The notes: a model not told the origin generated them from the letters alone. Shown: positions 1-6,306, counted from the first letter of the stretch. The stretch is 7,743 bases of DNA from Deltaproteobacteria bacterium (GCA_025350085.1 JANXYI010000461.1:1-7743), one strand, 5' to 3'. Numbers and translations: made by a program.

Positions 1-111
1 GGCCGCGGCTATCATCGTGGCGGCATGGGCGGCGGCATGGGCGGCGGCGACTGCTCCGGCCCCGGCACCCAGGGCGGCCCCGGCGCCTGCCCCGGCGGCA
101 CCTGCAACTAG
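1..111 (+). CDS. C-terminal end of a Gly/Met-rich ZraP/Spy-like periplasmic protein (partial)
   Basis: Only the last 36 codons are in the window, read in frame from base 1 to the TAG at 109-111. The visible tail is almost all Gly with Met, Cys, His and Pro: a Tyr-His-Arg-Gly-Gly stretch, two Gly-Gly-Gly-Met style units, then a segment with three cysteines (D-C-S, A-C-P, T-C-N). There is no folded domain to recognise in this piece. Zinc-resistance-associated periplasmic chaperones (ZraP, related to Spy/CpxP) often end in a His/Gly/Met-rich metal-binding tail. A ZraS/ZraR-like kinase-regulator pair follows directly on the same strand, so a ZraP-like protein is the best inference. In E. coli ZraP moderates ZraS signalling and binds zinc. 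Alternatives are any secreted Gly-rich protein. The upstream part of the gene, including the signal peptide, is missing, so the assignment rests mainly on context. Confidence 0.55.
   Translation, partial: GRGYHRGGMGGGMGGGDCSGPGTQGGPGACPGGTCN
16..51 (+). repeat. 12-bp-period Gly-Gly-Gly-Met coding repeat
   Basis: Three 12-base units in frame encode R-G-G-M, G-G-G-M and G-G-G-D. They are in the tail of the ZraP-like protein. The same 4-residue Gly-Met spacing recurs in the sensor kinase at 888-947. Confidence 0.7.
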
Positions 112-151
112 ACTCTCCTCGCCCCATCGTCCCTAAGGCGGTTCGGCCACA

Positions 152-194
152 GGCGGTCCGGTTGGTCACCCCCCAGCCGGGCCGCCCTTTCATT
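152..194 (+). terminator. Rho-independent terminator after the ZraP-like gene
   Basis: Bases 152-165 pair with 173-186 to give a 14-bp stem with two G-U pairs (157-181 and 162-176) and a 7-nt loop (166-172). The 3' arm is followed by CTTTCATTCT at 187-196, a modest T-rich tract. The hairpin starts about 40 nt after the TAG of the upstream gene. It should separate the transcript of the ZraP-like gene from the kinase-regulator operon, which would let the periplasmic protein be made in much larger amounts than the signalling pair. Confidence 0.75.
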
Positions 195-223
195 CTCCGG
201 GCCGGCAGCCAGAGCCGGAATTG

Positions 224-252
224 TTGACAGCCGCGCCCGAAGCGGCCATGCA
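224..252 (+). promoter_or_regulatory. Possible promoter of the kinase-regulator operon
   Basis: A perfect TTGACA lies at 224-229, followed after 17 nt by CATGCA at 247-252, which is a poor -10 match. It is downstream of the terminator and about 65 nt before the chosen kinase start at 318, so its position is right. I see no convincing sigma-54 -24/-12 element in this gap. The weak -10 keeps confidence low; it could need an activator. Confidence 0.4.
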
Positions 253-317
253 CAGTCGAGCTTGGGCCGATGCCACGCCAGCGGAACACAACGCCAAACA
301 GCTGCGGAAACAGGAAC

Positions 318-2287
318 ATGGAACTGCGCTCTCCCCACAAAGACAAGGGCCCGCTGCTGGCGGCCGTGGTCGCGTTGTTGATCCTGGGCGTGGGCAGCGT
401 GTTTCTCACCTGGCAGAACATCCGCCGCCAGCGCGAGCTGGTGGACCAGCATCTGCTGCTCTCGGCCGGGGCCGTGCTCCACGGGGTCGAGGCCAACCTC
501 ATGCGCATCATGCACACCATGGGCCGCTCCCCGGGGCTCTCGGAGCGCCTGTTCCCGACCATCCACGACGTGTTCCAGGAGGTCACCGCCTCGGGCGACA
601 TCGTGTTCCTGGGCATCTTCGGCGAGGACGGCACCCTGCTCGTGTCCTCGGCCAAGGACGAGCAGACCGAGGCCATCGCCCTGCCCGAGGAGATCATCGC
701 CGAGCTCGAGGTCAACGGGCAGTGGTCCGGGCCGCTCTCCTACCACGGCAAGACCGCCCTGTTCTCGGCCCTGCGCGCCCGGCCCAGCCTGGCGCGGCTA
801 TGCTCCGACGTGGTCCAGGGCGTGCCGCCCCTGCCCCCGGAGCTGCGCTCGCGCGGCAGGGGGCCGGGCTCTGGTCCGGATCTATTGCGCGGCATGGAGC
901 GCGGCATGGGGCCGGGCCATGGTCCTGGAATGGGGCCTGGAATGATGAGCCGCGGGTCGGGCCAGCCGCCCGTGCCCGACCTGCCCGGTCCGGCGCGCCT
1001 GGCCGACGTGCCCTCGCTGTTCCTGGTCTCGGCCCTGAGCCCGGACCGGCACATGGCCCAGTTCAACGCCTACCGCCGCGCGGCCCTGCTCCAGACCGGC
1101 TACGTGCTGGCCGCGGCCGCGGCGCTCTGGTTCCTGGCCCTGGCCTACCTGAACCGCCGCAACCAGGCCCTCAAGGCCGCGGAGCTGGAGCGCTTCCAGT
1201 CCAAGCTCCTGGACAACATGCCCGACGGCCTGCTGACGCTGGCGGCGGACGGGCTCATCCTCTCGGCCAACGGCTCGGCCGCGCGCCTGCTTCTTGGGGA
1301 CACCGGCGGCGGAAAGGACGGCGAGGCAGAGCTCATCGGCCGGAACTTCCGCGCATTTCCCTTTGCCGAGCTGGCCGCCACGGACGGCTCCCGGCCCGAG
1401 CAATGGCGCCAGTACGAGCACGACGGCCGCGTCCTGGAGGTGCTCTGCCTGCCCCTGCACGGCGAGCCCGGCGCAGACCGGCAGCCGCCTCAGCCCGAGG
1501 AAAAGCTCGTGCTCCTGCGCGACCGCACGCAGCTGAAGACCCTGGAGGACGACCTGGCCGAGGCCAGGCGCCTGGCGGCCATCGGCTCGCTGGCCGCCGG
1601 GGTGGCCCACGAGATCCGCAACCCGCTTTCCTCCCTGCGCGGCTTTGCCCAGCTCTTCGCCACCAAGCTGAGGGGCCAGGAGCCGCTGGCCTCGTATGCC
1701 TGCACCATGGTCCAGGAGGCCGACCGGCTGAACCGCGTGGTCACGGACCTCTTGTATCTGGCCCGGCCGCGCGAGCTGGCCCCGGCCCAGGTGGACCTCG
1801 CGCGCGTCGTCGAGGGCCTGCGCGGGCTGTTGCGCTTCGACCTGGAGGCCAAGCACGTGACCCCGGTCCTCGACCTGGCCGAGACCGGGATCTGCGCCGA
1901 CGAGGACGCGCTCAAGCAGGCGCTTTTGAACCTCATCGTCAACGCCCTGGACGCCGTGCCCGACCAGGGCGGGAGCATCACGCTCGCGGCCCGGCGCGAG
2001 GAGACCGGCGACGGGGCCGGGGTCTGGGTCAGCGTGGCCGACAACGGCCAGGGCATGGACCAGGCCGTGCGCGCCCAGGCCTTCGAGCCCTTCTTCACGG
2101 CCAAGCGCCAAGGCACGGGCCTGGGGCTGGCCATTGTGCTCGGCATCATGCGCGGCCACAAGGGCCGTGCGCTCATCGACTCCGCACCGGGGGCGGGCAC
2201 CACCGTGCGCCTCTATTTTCCCGACTGCCCGGATCTTCCCGCTGAGCCGGGTATTCCCGTTGAAATCGCCGCCGGAGGTAACGCCAA

Positions 2288-2291
<4 letters not shown>
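318..2291 (+). CDS. Membrane sensor histidine kinase, ZraS-like
   Basis: This 657-residue kinase senses a signal at the cell surface and phosphorylates the regulator encoded next to it. Transmembrane helix 1 is at about residues 11-30, a periplasmic domain at 31-255, and helix 2 at about 257-277 (an Ala/Leu-rich run). A PAS-like domain follows at about 290-400, the dimerisation/phosphoacceptor domain at 415-485 with HEIRNPLS (His431), and the ATPase domain at about 525-635. N box: NLIVNALDA, 538-546. G1: DNGQGM, 575-580. F box: FEPFFTAK, 589-596. G2: GTGLGLAI, 599-606. All catalytic motifs are intact. I chose the ATG at 318 because it has an AGGA just upstream and puts helix 1 at the N-terminus. 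An in-frame ATG at 270 lacks a Shine-Dalgarno and would start almost at the predicted transcript end. Odd feature: a Gly/Pro/Met/His-rich segment at residues 179-220 of the periplasmic domain. The neighbouring ZraP-like tail favours a ZraS-type metal or envelope-stress sensor, but the ligand is unknown. Confidence 0.95.
888..947 (+). repeat. Five-unit 12-bp tandem repeat inside the kinase gene
   Basis: Five in-frame 12-base units encode R-G-M-E, R-G-M-G, P-G-H-G, P-G-M-G and P-G-M-M (kinase residues 191-210). At DNA level GCGCGGCATGG recurs at 887-897 and 899-909, and CCTGGAATG at 924-932 and 936-944, each with a 12-base period. It lies in the predicted periplasmic loop just before transmembrane helix 2, within a broader low-complexity stretch (852-977). 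Unit number could vary between strains by slippage. Confidence 0.8.
2274..2278 (+). promoter_or_regulatory. Ribosome binding site of the response regulator gene
   Basis: GGAGG is 9 nt before the ATG at 2288 and lies inside the last codons of the kinase gene. The ATG shares the sequence ATGA with the kinase stop codon, so translation of the two genes is probably coupled. Confidence 0.85.
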
Positions 2292-3682
<1,391 letters not shown>

Positions 3683-3717
3683 GGCGCGGGCAGCGCCCGC
3701 CCGCGTTGGGCCGCGCC
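3683..3717 (+). terminator. GC-rich hairpin just after the regulator gene, weak terminator candidate
   Basis: GCGGGC at 3686-3691 pairs with GCCCGC at 3695-3700 (3-nt loop). Alternatively GGCGCGG at 3683-3689 pairs with CCGCGCC at 3711-3717. It follows the stop codon directly, but no T tract follows, so Rho-independent release is doubtful and read-through into the next operon is possible. Confidence 0.35.
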
Positions 3718-3792
3718 CCCACCGCATGAGGCCCCGGCGGTCCTGACGCCAGCGGGCACAAACCCCTGCCCCCGCGAAGGACGTTTCCCCCC

Positions 3793-3821
3793 TTGACATT
3801 ATGGGCATATGCCCATAACTA
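3793..3821 (+). promoter_or_regulatory. Probable promoter of the UPF0251-NifX-like operon
   Basis: A perfect TTGACA lies at 3793-3798. The -10 is uncertain: CATAAC at 3814-3819 (4 of 6 matches, 15-nt spacer) or TAACTA at 3816-3821 (17-nt spacer). Transcription would start near 3825-3828, giving a very short leader before the ATG at 3843. The region between the boxes is filled by a perfect palindrome, so a protein bound there would compete with RNA polymerase. Confidence 0.6.
3799..3818. promoter_or_regulatory. 20-bp perfect palindrome, probable operator
   Basis: TTATGGGCATATGCCCATAA is identical to its reverse complement over all 20 bases. It lies between the TTGACA box and the start of the UPF0251 gene. 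Such a palindrome over a promoter spacer is typical of a dimeric repressor site. The obvious candidate to bind it is the helix-turn-helix protein encoded directly downstream (autoregulation), but the sequence alone cannot show this. Confidence 0.75.
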
Positions 3822-3839
3822 GCCCTCCCACGGAGGGCT
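3821..3839 (+). promoter_or_regulatory. Inverted repeat covering the Shine-Dalgarno of the UPF0251 gene
   Basis: AGCCCTCC (3821-3828) pairs perfectly with GGAGGGCT (3832-3839) around a 3-nt loop. The 3' arm contains GGAGGG (3832-3837), the ribosome binding site 5 nt before the ATG at 3843. In any transcript that includes both arms the binding site would be hidden. A transcript starting at about 3826 from the local promoter would lack most of the 5' arm and stay open. Confidence 0.65.
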
Positions 3840-3842
3840 GCC

Positions 3843-4319
3843 ATGCCGCGACCAAAATGCTGCCGCCGGGTTTCCGGCGCGCCTGCCTGCAAGCTGTTCA
3901 AGCCCATGGGTGTGCCAGCGTCTTCCGTTGACGAGGTGGTGCTGGCGTTGGACGAGTACGAGGCCCTGCGCCTGGCGGACTTCGAGGGTTTGTACCAGGA
4001 ACAGGCGGCCGGGCGCATGGGCGTGTCGCGCCAGACCTTTGGCCGGACCATCGCGGCTGCGCGGCGGAAAGTGGCCCGGGCCCTGGTCCAGGGCTGCCTG
4101 CTGCGCATTGAACTGAAGGACGGCGTGCCCGAGGCCGAGGCCGCAGCCCTGCTCACAATGCGCACCTTTGCCTGCGCCTGCGGCCACAGCTGGGACGAGC
4201 CCTTTGGCACGGGCCGACCCGACTGCTGCCCGGCCTGCGCAGGCACGGATTTCCACCGCAAGGACTGCCCGGGCGCGTCCGGCTGCAGCTCCGGCCAGAA
4301 GGCCGACCCCAACACCTAA
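3843..4319 (+). CDS. UPF0251 (DUF134) family DNA-binding protein with Cys-rich C-terminal extension
   Basis: The 158-residue product begins MPRPK and has the family core in residues 1-95: the EVVLALDEYEALRLADFEGL block (31-50), then a helix-turn-helix around 51-80 (QEQAAGRMGVSRQTFGR...) resembling sigma-factor region 4. UPF0251 proteins are predicted transcription regulators with no settled target. The core is followed by an extension (about 105-158) with Cys111, Cys113, Cys128, Cys129, Cys132, Cys142 and Cys148. Its CxCGHxW and CCPACAGTD pieces resemble a zinc-ribbon or metal-binding knuckle. Cys6, Cys7 and Cys16 lie near the N-terminus. The start is fixed by GGAGGG 5 nt upstream and by the family's usual N-terminus. 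The gene is first in an operon with a NifX-like protein, 15 nt apart. I infer a regulator that senses metal, redox state or a cluster. The operator-like palindrome in front suggests autoregulation. Confidence 0.9.
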   Translation: MPRPKCCRRVSGAPACKLFKPMGVPASSVDEVVLALDEYEALRLADFEGLYQEQAAGRMGVSRQTFGRTIAAARRKVARALVQGCLLRIELKDGVPEAEAAALLTMRTFACACGHSWDEPFGTGRPDCCPACAGTDFHRKDCPGASGCSSGQKADPNT

Positions 4320-4324
4320 CCGCT

Positions 4325-4337
4325 GGAGGCACCCTTG
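4325..4337 (+). promoter_or_regulatory. Ribosome binding site that fixes a TTG start
   Basis: GGAGG at 4325-4329 is 5 nt before the TTG at 4335. The reading frame from this TTG gives MKIAIPTRNG, the normal N-terminus of the NifX-like family, so TTG is the start codon. Confidence 0.85.
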
Positions 4338-4712
4338 AAGATCGCCATCCCCACCCGCAACGGCAGCGTGGACGAGCATTTCGGCCACTGCGAGTCCTTC
4401 ACCATCTACAGCCTGGACGAGAACAGGGCCGTGACCGCGAGCGAGAGCTTCACCCCGCCCCCGGCCTGCGGCTGCAAGTCGAACCTCGTCCCGACCCTGG
4501 TCGAGATGGGCATTTCCCTGCTCATCGCCGGGAACATGGGCGAGGGCGCGGTGGTGCGCCTGGGCCAGGCCGGCATCAAGGTCGTGCGCGGGGCCTCGGG
4601 CCCGGTGGACGCGGCCCTGAACGCCTGGCTGGGCGGCAGGCTCGCGGACAAGCAGGTGTTGTGCATGGAGCACGGCGCAGGCCACGTCTGCCTTCACGGG
4701 GAAGGCCACTAG
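4335..4712 (+). CDS. NifX/NifB-type dinitrogenase iron-molybdenum cofactor domain protein
   Basis: This 125-residue single-domain protein belongs to the family of NifX and the NifB C-terminus (Nitro_FeMo-Co, PF02579). The N-terminus MKIAIPTRNGSVDEHFGHCE (residues 1-20) has the typical first strand and the HFGHC motif. The middle includes GCK at 46-48, MGISLLIAGNMGEGA at 58-72 and the closing helix DAALNAWLGG at 92-101, followed by a tail rich in Cys and His (C110, H113, H117, C119, H121, H125). Members bind Fe-S or Fe-Mo cofactor precursors. Many non-nitrogen-fixing anaerobes carry stand-alone copies whose role is unclear, and no nif genes are visible here. It is translated from TTG with a good GGAGG site and lies 15 nt after the UPF0251 gene, so the two are almost certainly co-transcribed. 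I infer a carrier or sensor of a metal cluster that may signal to the upstream regulator. The His/Cys tail could bind a metal by itself. Confidence 0.92.
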   Translation: MKIAIPTRNGSVDEHFGHCESFTIYSLDENRAVTASESFTPPPACGCKSNLVPTLVEMGISLLIAGNMGEGAVVRLGQAGIKVVRGASGPVDAALNAWLGGRLADKQVLCMEHGAGHVCLHGEGH

Positions 4713-4740
4713 CCGCGCCGGAACGTGAGCGCCCACGAAA

Positions 4741-4768
4741 CGCCCCGCTGCCCCAACATCACGGGGCG
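4741..4768 (+). terminator. Hairpin after the NifX-like gene, possible terminator
   Basis: CGCCCCG (4741-4747) pairs with CGGGGCG (4762-4768) around a 14-nt loop, 28 nt after the stop codon. No direct T run follows; only GTTCAATTCTT occurs about 10 nt later. The position fits the operon end, but efficiency is uncertain. The rest of 4713-4878 holds no gene that I can support. Confidence 0.4.
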
Positions 4769-4809
4769 GGCAAGGGCTGTTCAATTCTTGAGGAAATGGG
4801 AGATCGCGT

Positions 4810-4881
4810 GGACGGCTGCTAGCCGCCATCGCCAGCTGGACGCTGGACGGCTGGCCGCTGTCAAATCAAGGACGGCTGCTA
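4810..4881. repeat. Short repeated word GGACGGCTG between convergent genes
   Basis: GGACGGCTG occurs at 4810-4818, 4845-4853 and 4870-4878. The first and third copies extend to a 12-base match (GGACGGCTGCTA) exactly 60 bases apart. The third copy overlaps the end of the minus-strand UPF0280 gene. The function is unknown and it may be chance or a decayed duplication. Confidence 0.5.
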
Positions 4882-4888
4882 CCCGTCC
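4870..4888 (-). terminator. Stem-loop over the stop codon of the UPF0280 gene
   Basis: On the minus strand GGACGG pairs with CCGTCC across a 7-nt loop, and the TAG stop lies within the structure. The following bases read TTGATTTGAC, a partial T tract. This may be a weak intrinsic terminator placed over the last codons. Confidence 0.4.
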
Positions 4889-5631
4889 AGGGCCACCAGC
4901 TCCATCTTGCCCCAGACCCCGAGCTTGCCCCCGGCCTGGGCGAACACGCCGTCCAGGCCGAGCGGAGCCATCTTGCGCGCGCTGGCCAGCACCAGGTCCA
5001 GGTCGTCGCCCGTGTCGATGAGGTTGGCCAAGGCCGTGGCCGCGGCGTCGGCAAAAGCGCCGCTTTTCGAGCGCACCACCACGAGCTCGCCCTGGCCCAG
5101 CGACAGCGACGGGCCAATGGTGGCCGACGACGCGCACAGGCTGAGCGGAAAATCGCTCTTTTTCAGGCGCAGGCCCAGGCGCGCCCCGCCTGCCGGGTCG
5201 CCCAGCAGCGCCACCACGCGCTCGCGGGTGGAGTGCATATAGATGTCGCCGCCGTTCTCCACGATGATGTTCGGGCTTAAGCCCCGGAAGTGGTCGGCCA
5301 CGAGCTGGGCAAAGGTCCCGGCCACCGCGGCCATGGGCCCGACGTTCACCAGCTCCGCGGCCCGCGCCATCTCGCGCGCCACCAGCGGGGCCGTGTCCGG
5401 GGCGGGCACGGGCCGCAGGCTCTCGCGGAAGCCCGGGGTCAGGACCATGAAATTTTTGAGCTCGCCGCGCAGGCTGCGCACCAGGTCGAGCATGGGGCCA
5501 GACAGGTCCAGCTCGGCGGTGACAAAGAGGTCGGTCTGCTCCACCACCACCTGGAACGCGACCTCGCCCGGCTGCGGGGTGATGGCCTCGCGGTAGCTGC
5601 GGTGGGTGGAAAGGAAGACTTGCTTCGCCAT
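4879..5631 (-). CDS. UPF0280 (COG2122) family protein, ApbE-like fold
   Basis: The product has 250 residues. Family features are YR near the N-terminus followed by FQVVVEQTDLFVTA (26-39), VGPMAAVAGTFAQ (97-109), NIIVENGGDIYM (121-132) and SGAFADAAATALANLI (190-205). The last three resemble motifs of ApbE flavin transferases, to which the family is related, but full ApbE activity is not expected from this. COG2122 proteins are found in anaerobes and have been linked in methanogens to sulfide-dependent homocysteine synthesis, so a sulfur-metabolism role is plausible in a sulfate reducer. I chose the ATG at 5631 (MAKQVF) because it matches the family length. The frame continues upstream to an ATG at 5799, but that extension runs antisense over the rpmH promoter and start. 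No clear Shine-Dalgarno precedes 5631, so the start is less certain than the identity. The gene is divergent from rpmH. Confidence 0.9.
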   Translation of the reverse strand: MAKQVFLSTHRSYREAITPQPGEVAFQVVVEQTDLFVTAELDLSGPMLDLVRSLRGELKNFMVLTPGFRESLRPVPAPDTAPLVAREMARAAELVNVGPMAAVAGTFAQLVADHFRGLSPNIIVENGGDIYMHSTRERVVALLGDPAGGARLGLRLKKSDFPLSLCASSATIGPSLSLGQGELVVVRSKSGAFADAAATALANLIDTGDDLDLVLASARKMAPLGLDGVFAQAGGKLGVWGKMELVALDG

Positions 5632-5712
5632 GCGCAAAAGGGTACCAGAACAGAGCCGCGGCGCAAAGGGGCAACCCGCGCGGGCTTTTGGTCCGGACCG
5701 GCCGCCGGGGGC

Positions 5713-5741
5713 TTGACGAGTGCCGTCAACACGGCTATAGG
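5713..5741 (+). promoter_or_regulatory. Promoter of the rpmH-rnpA-yidD-yidC operon
   Basis: TTGACG (5713-5718) and TATAGG (5736-5741) are separated by 17 nt, the ideal spacing, and predict a start near 5748 and a leader of about 44 nt. The -35 box is half of an inverted repeat, TTGACG-N5-CGTCAA (5713-5729). The remainder of the 160-bp divergent gap (5632-5791) shows no DnaA boxes and no clear minus-strand promoter for the UPF0280 gene. Confidence 0.78.
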
Positions 5742-5791
5742 GCTTGGTTCCGCGCCAACGGAAAAGAATACATCCTCCCAGGAGAACACAT

Positions 5792-5929
5792 ATGAGCAAG
5801 CGTACGTATCAGCCCAGCAAGATCAGAAGGAAGCGCACCCACGGCTTCCTGGTCCGTTCCCGCACCAAGGGTGGCCAGGCCATGATCCGCCGCCGCCGCC
5901 AGAAGGGGCGCAAGAGATTAGCCCTCTAG
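5792..5929 (+). CDS. rpmH: 50S ribosomal protein L34
   Basis: The 45-residue product is strongly basic and has the full L34 signature: [20 protein letters not shown] at about residues 3-22, then a central [10 protein letters not shown] segment and the Arg/Lys-rich end [14 protein letters not shown]34 is a component of the large ribosomal subunit. The ATG at 5792 has AGGAG 7 nt upstream (5780-5784). An in-frame TTG at 5744 is rejected because it lies at or before the predicted transcription start. This is the first gene of the conserved rpmH-rnpA-yidD-yidC cluster, and its last 13 bases overlap the proposed rnpA start. The usual upstream neighbour dnaA is absent here; a divergent UPF0280 gene takes its place. 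Confidence 0.98.
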   Translation: MSKRTYQPSKIRRKRTHGFLVRSRTKGGQAMIRRRRQKGRKRLAL

Positions 5930-6306
5930 GCTGGCCAAGAAGCCGCCGTCTGCTCGTCAGTGCCCGGTTTACGGCCGCCTACGAGCAGGGCCGGAAGTAC
6001 TTCACCCGGCATTTCGTCCTCTTTGTTCTGCCCCGCGCTGACGCGGGCGAGGGCCTCCGGCTCGGACTCACCGTGAGCCGGAAAGTTGGGCGGGCGGTAC
6101 GGCGCAACCGCATACGGCGCGTGTTGCGCGAATTTTTCAGGCTGCACCAGGAAGAGATCGACAGGCCGCTGGACATCGTCGTTGTCCCGAAACGCAATCT
6201 GGACCCGAAGACCGTCGACCTGGCCCTGGTGGAACAGGAGTTCCCCCCCGTGCTCGCCCGCCTGCTGCGGGAGTCCACGGCGGCGGCGCCCCACGAGAGG
6301 CTCTAA
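5917..6306 (+). CDS. rnpA: Ribonuclease P protein component (probable ATT start)
   Basis: This is the protein subunit of RNase P, which helps the catalytic RNA to mature the 5' ends of tRNAs. The 129-residue product has the N-terminal [13 protein letters not shown] block (6-18), then [20 protein letters not shown] (about 46-65) containing the family RNR helix, [10 protein letters not shown] (66-75) and LDIVVVPKR (85-93). The frame has no ATG, GTG or TTG between the rpmH promoter and the GTG inside LTVSRK, which is too late. ATT at 5917 is the best start. It has AAGGGG 8 nt upstream (5903-5908). The resulting protein aligns without a gap to the N-terminus of E. coli RnpA (MVKLAFPRELRLLTPSQF) as I remember it. 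CTG at 5950 is the only other option and would cut into the conserved block. The gene overlaps rpmH by 13 nt and abuts yidD. Confidence 0.93.
   Translation: MSPLGWPRSRRLLVSARFTAAYEQGRKYFTRHFVLFVLPRADAGEGLRLGLTVSRKVGRAVRRNRIRRVLREFFRLHQEEIDRPLDIVVVPKRNLDPKTVDLALVEQEFPPVLARLLRESTAAAPHERL

Noticed and set aside
112..317. Sigma-54 promoter for the kinase-regulator operon
   Set aside because: No TGGCAC-N5-TTGC-like pair with correct spacing was found on either strand. The sigma-54 target is probably the left-edge gene, whose promoter is outside the window.
882..2159. Long minus-strand ORF opposite the kinase, and others at 2990-4315 and 6376-7239
   Set aside because: These are antisense open frames expected from high GC content. 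They have no recognisable domain and cross clear gene boundaries.
221..2245. Long plus-strand open frame of 674 codons over the kinase gene
   Set aside because: It is an alternate frame of the kinase in GC-rich DNA. Its translation is Ala/Arg/Pro/Gly-rich with no motif, while the kinase frame has every catalytic box.
5675..5699. Small palindromes CCCGCGCGGG and GGTCCGGACC in the divergent gap
   Set aside because: They are short and common in GC-rich DNA. Loops are too small for a good terminator and they are not placed at a recognisable promoter.
5744..5791. Upstream TTG start for rpmH
   Set aside because: It sits at or before the predicted transcription start. ATG at 5792 has a good AGGAG site and the usual L34 N-terminus.
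5632..5791. Replication origin next to rpmH
   Set aside because: rpmH often neighbours dnaA and oriC, but I see no TTATCCACA-type boxes or AT-rich unwinding region here, and dnaA is absent.
5632..5799. Longer UPF0280 start at 5799
   Set aside because: The extra 56 residues would be antisense to the rpmH promoter and start and do not match the family. The MAKQVF start gives the expected length.
5901..5929. Programmed -1 frameshift fusing L34 to RnpA
   Set aside because: The rnpA frame is -1 relative to rpmH, but no X XXY YYZ slippery heptamer or strong downstream structure is visible. An ATT start explains the gene more simply.
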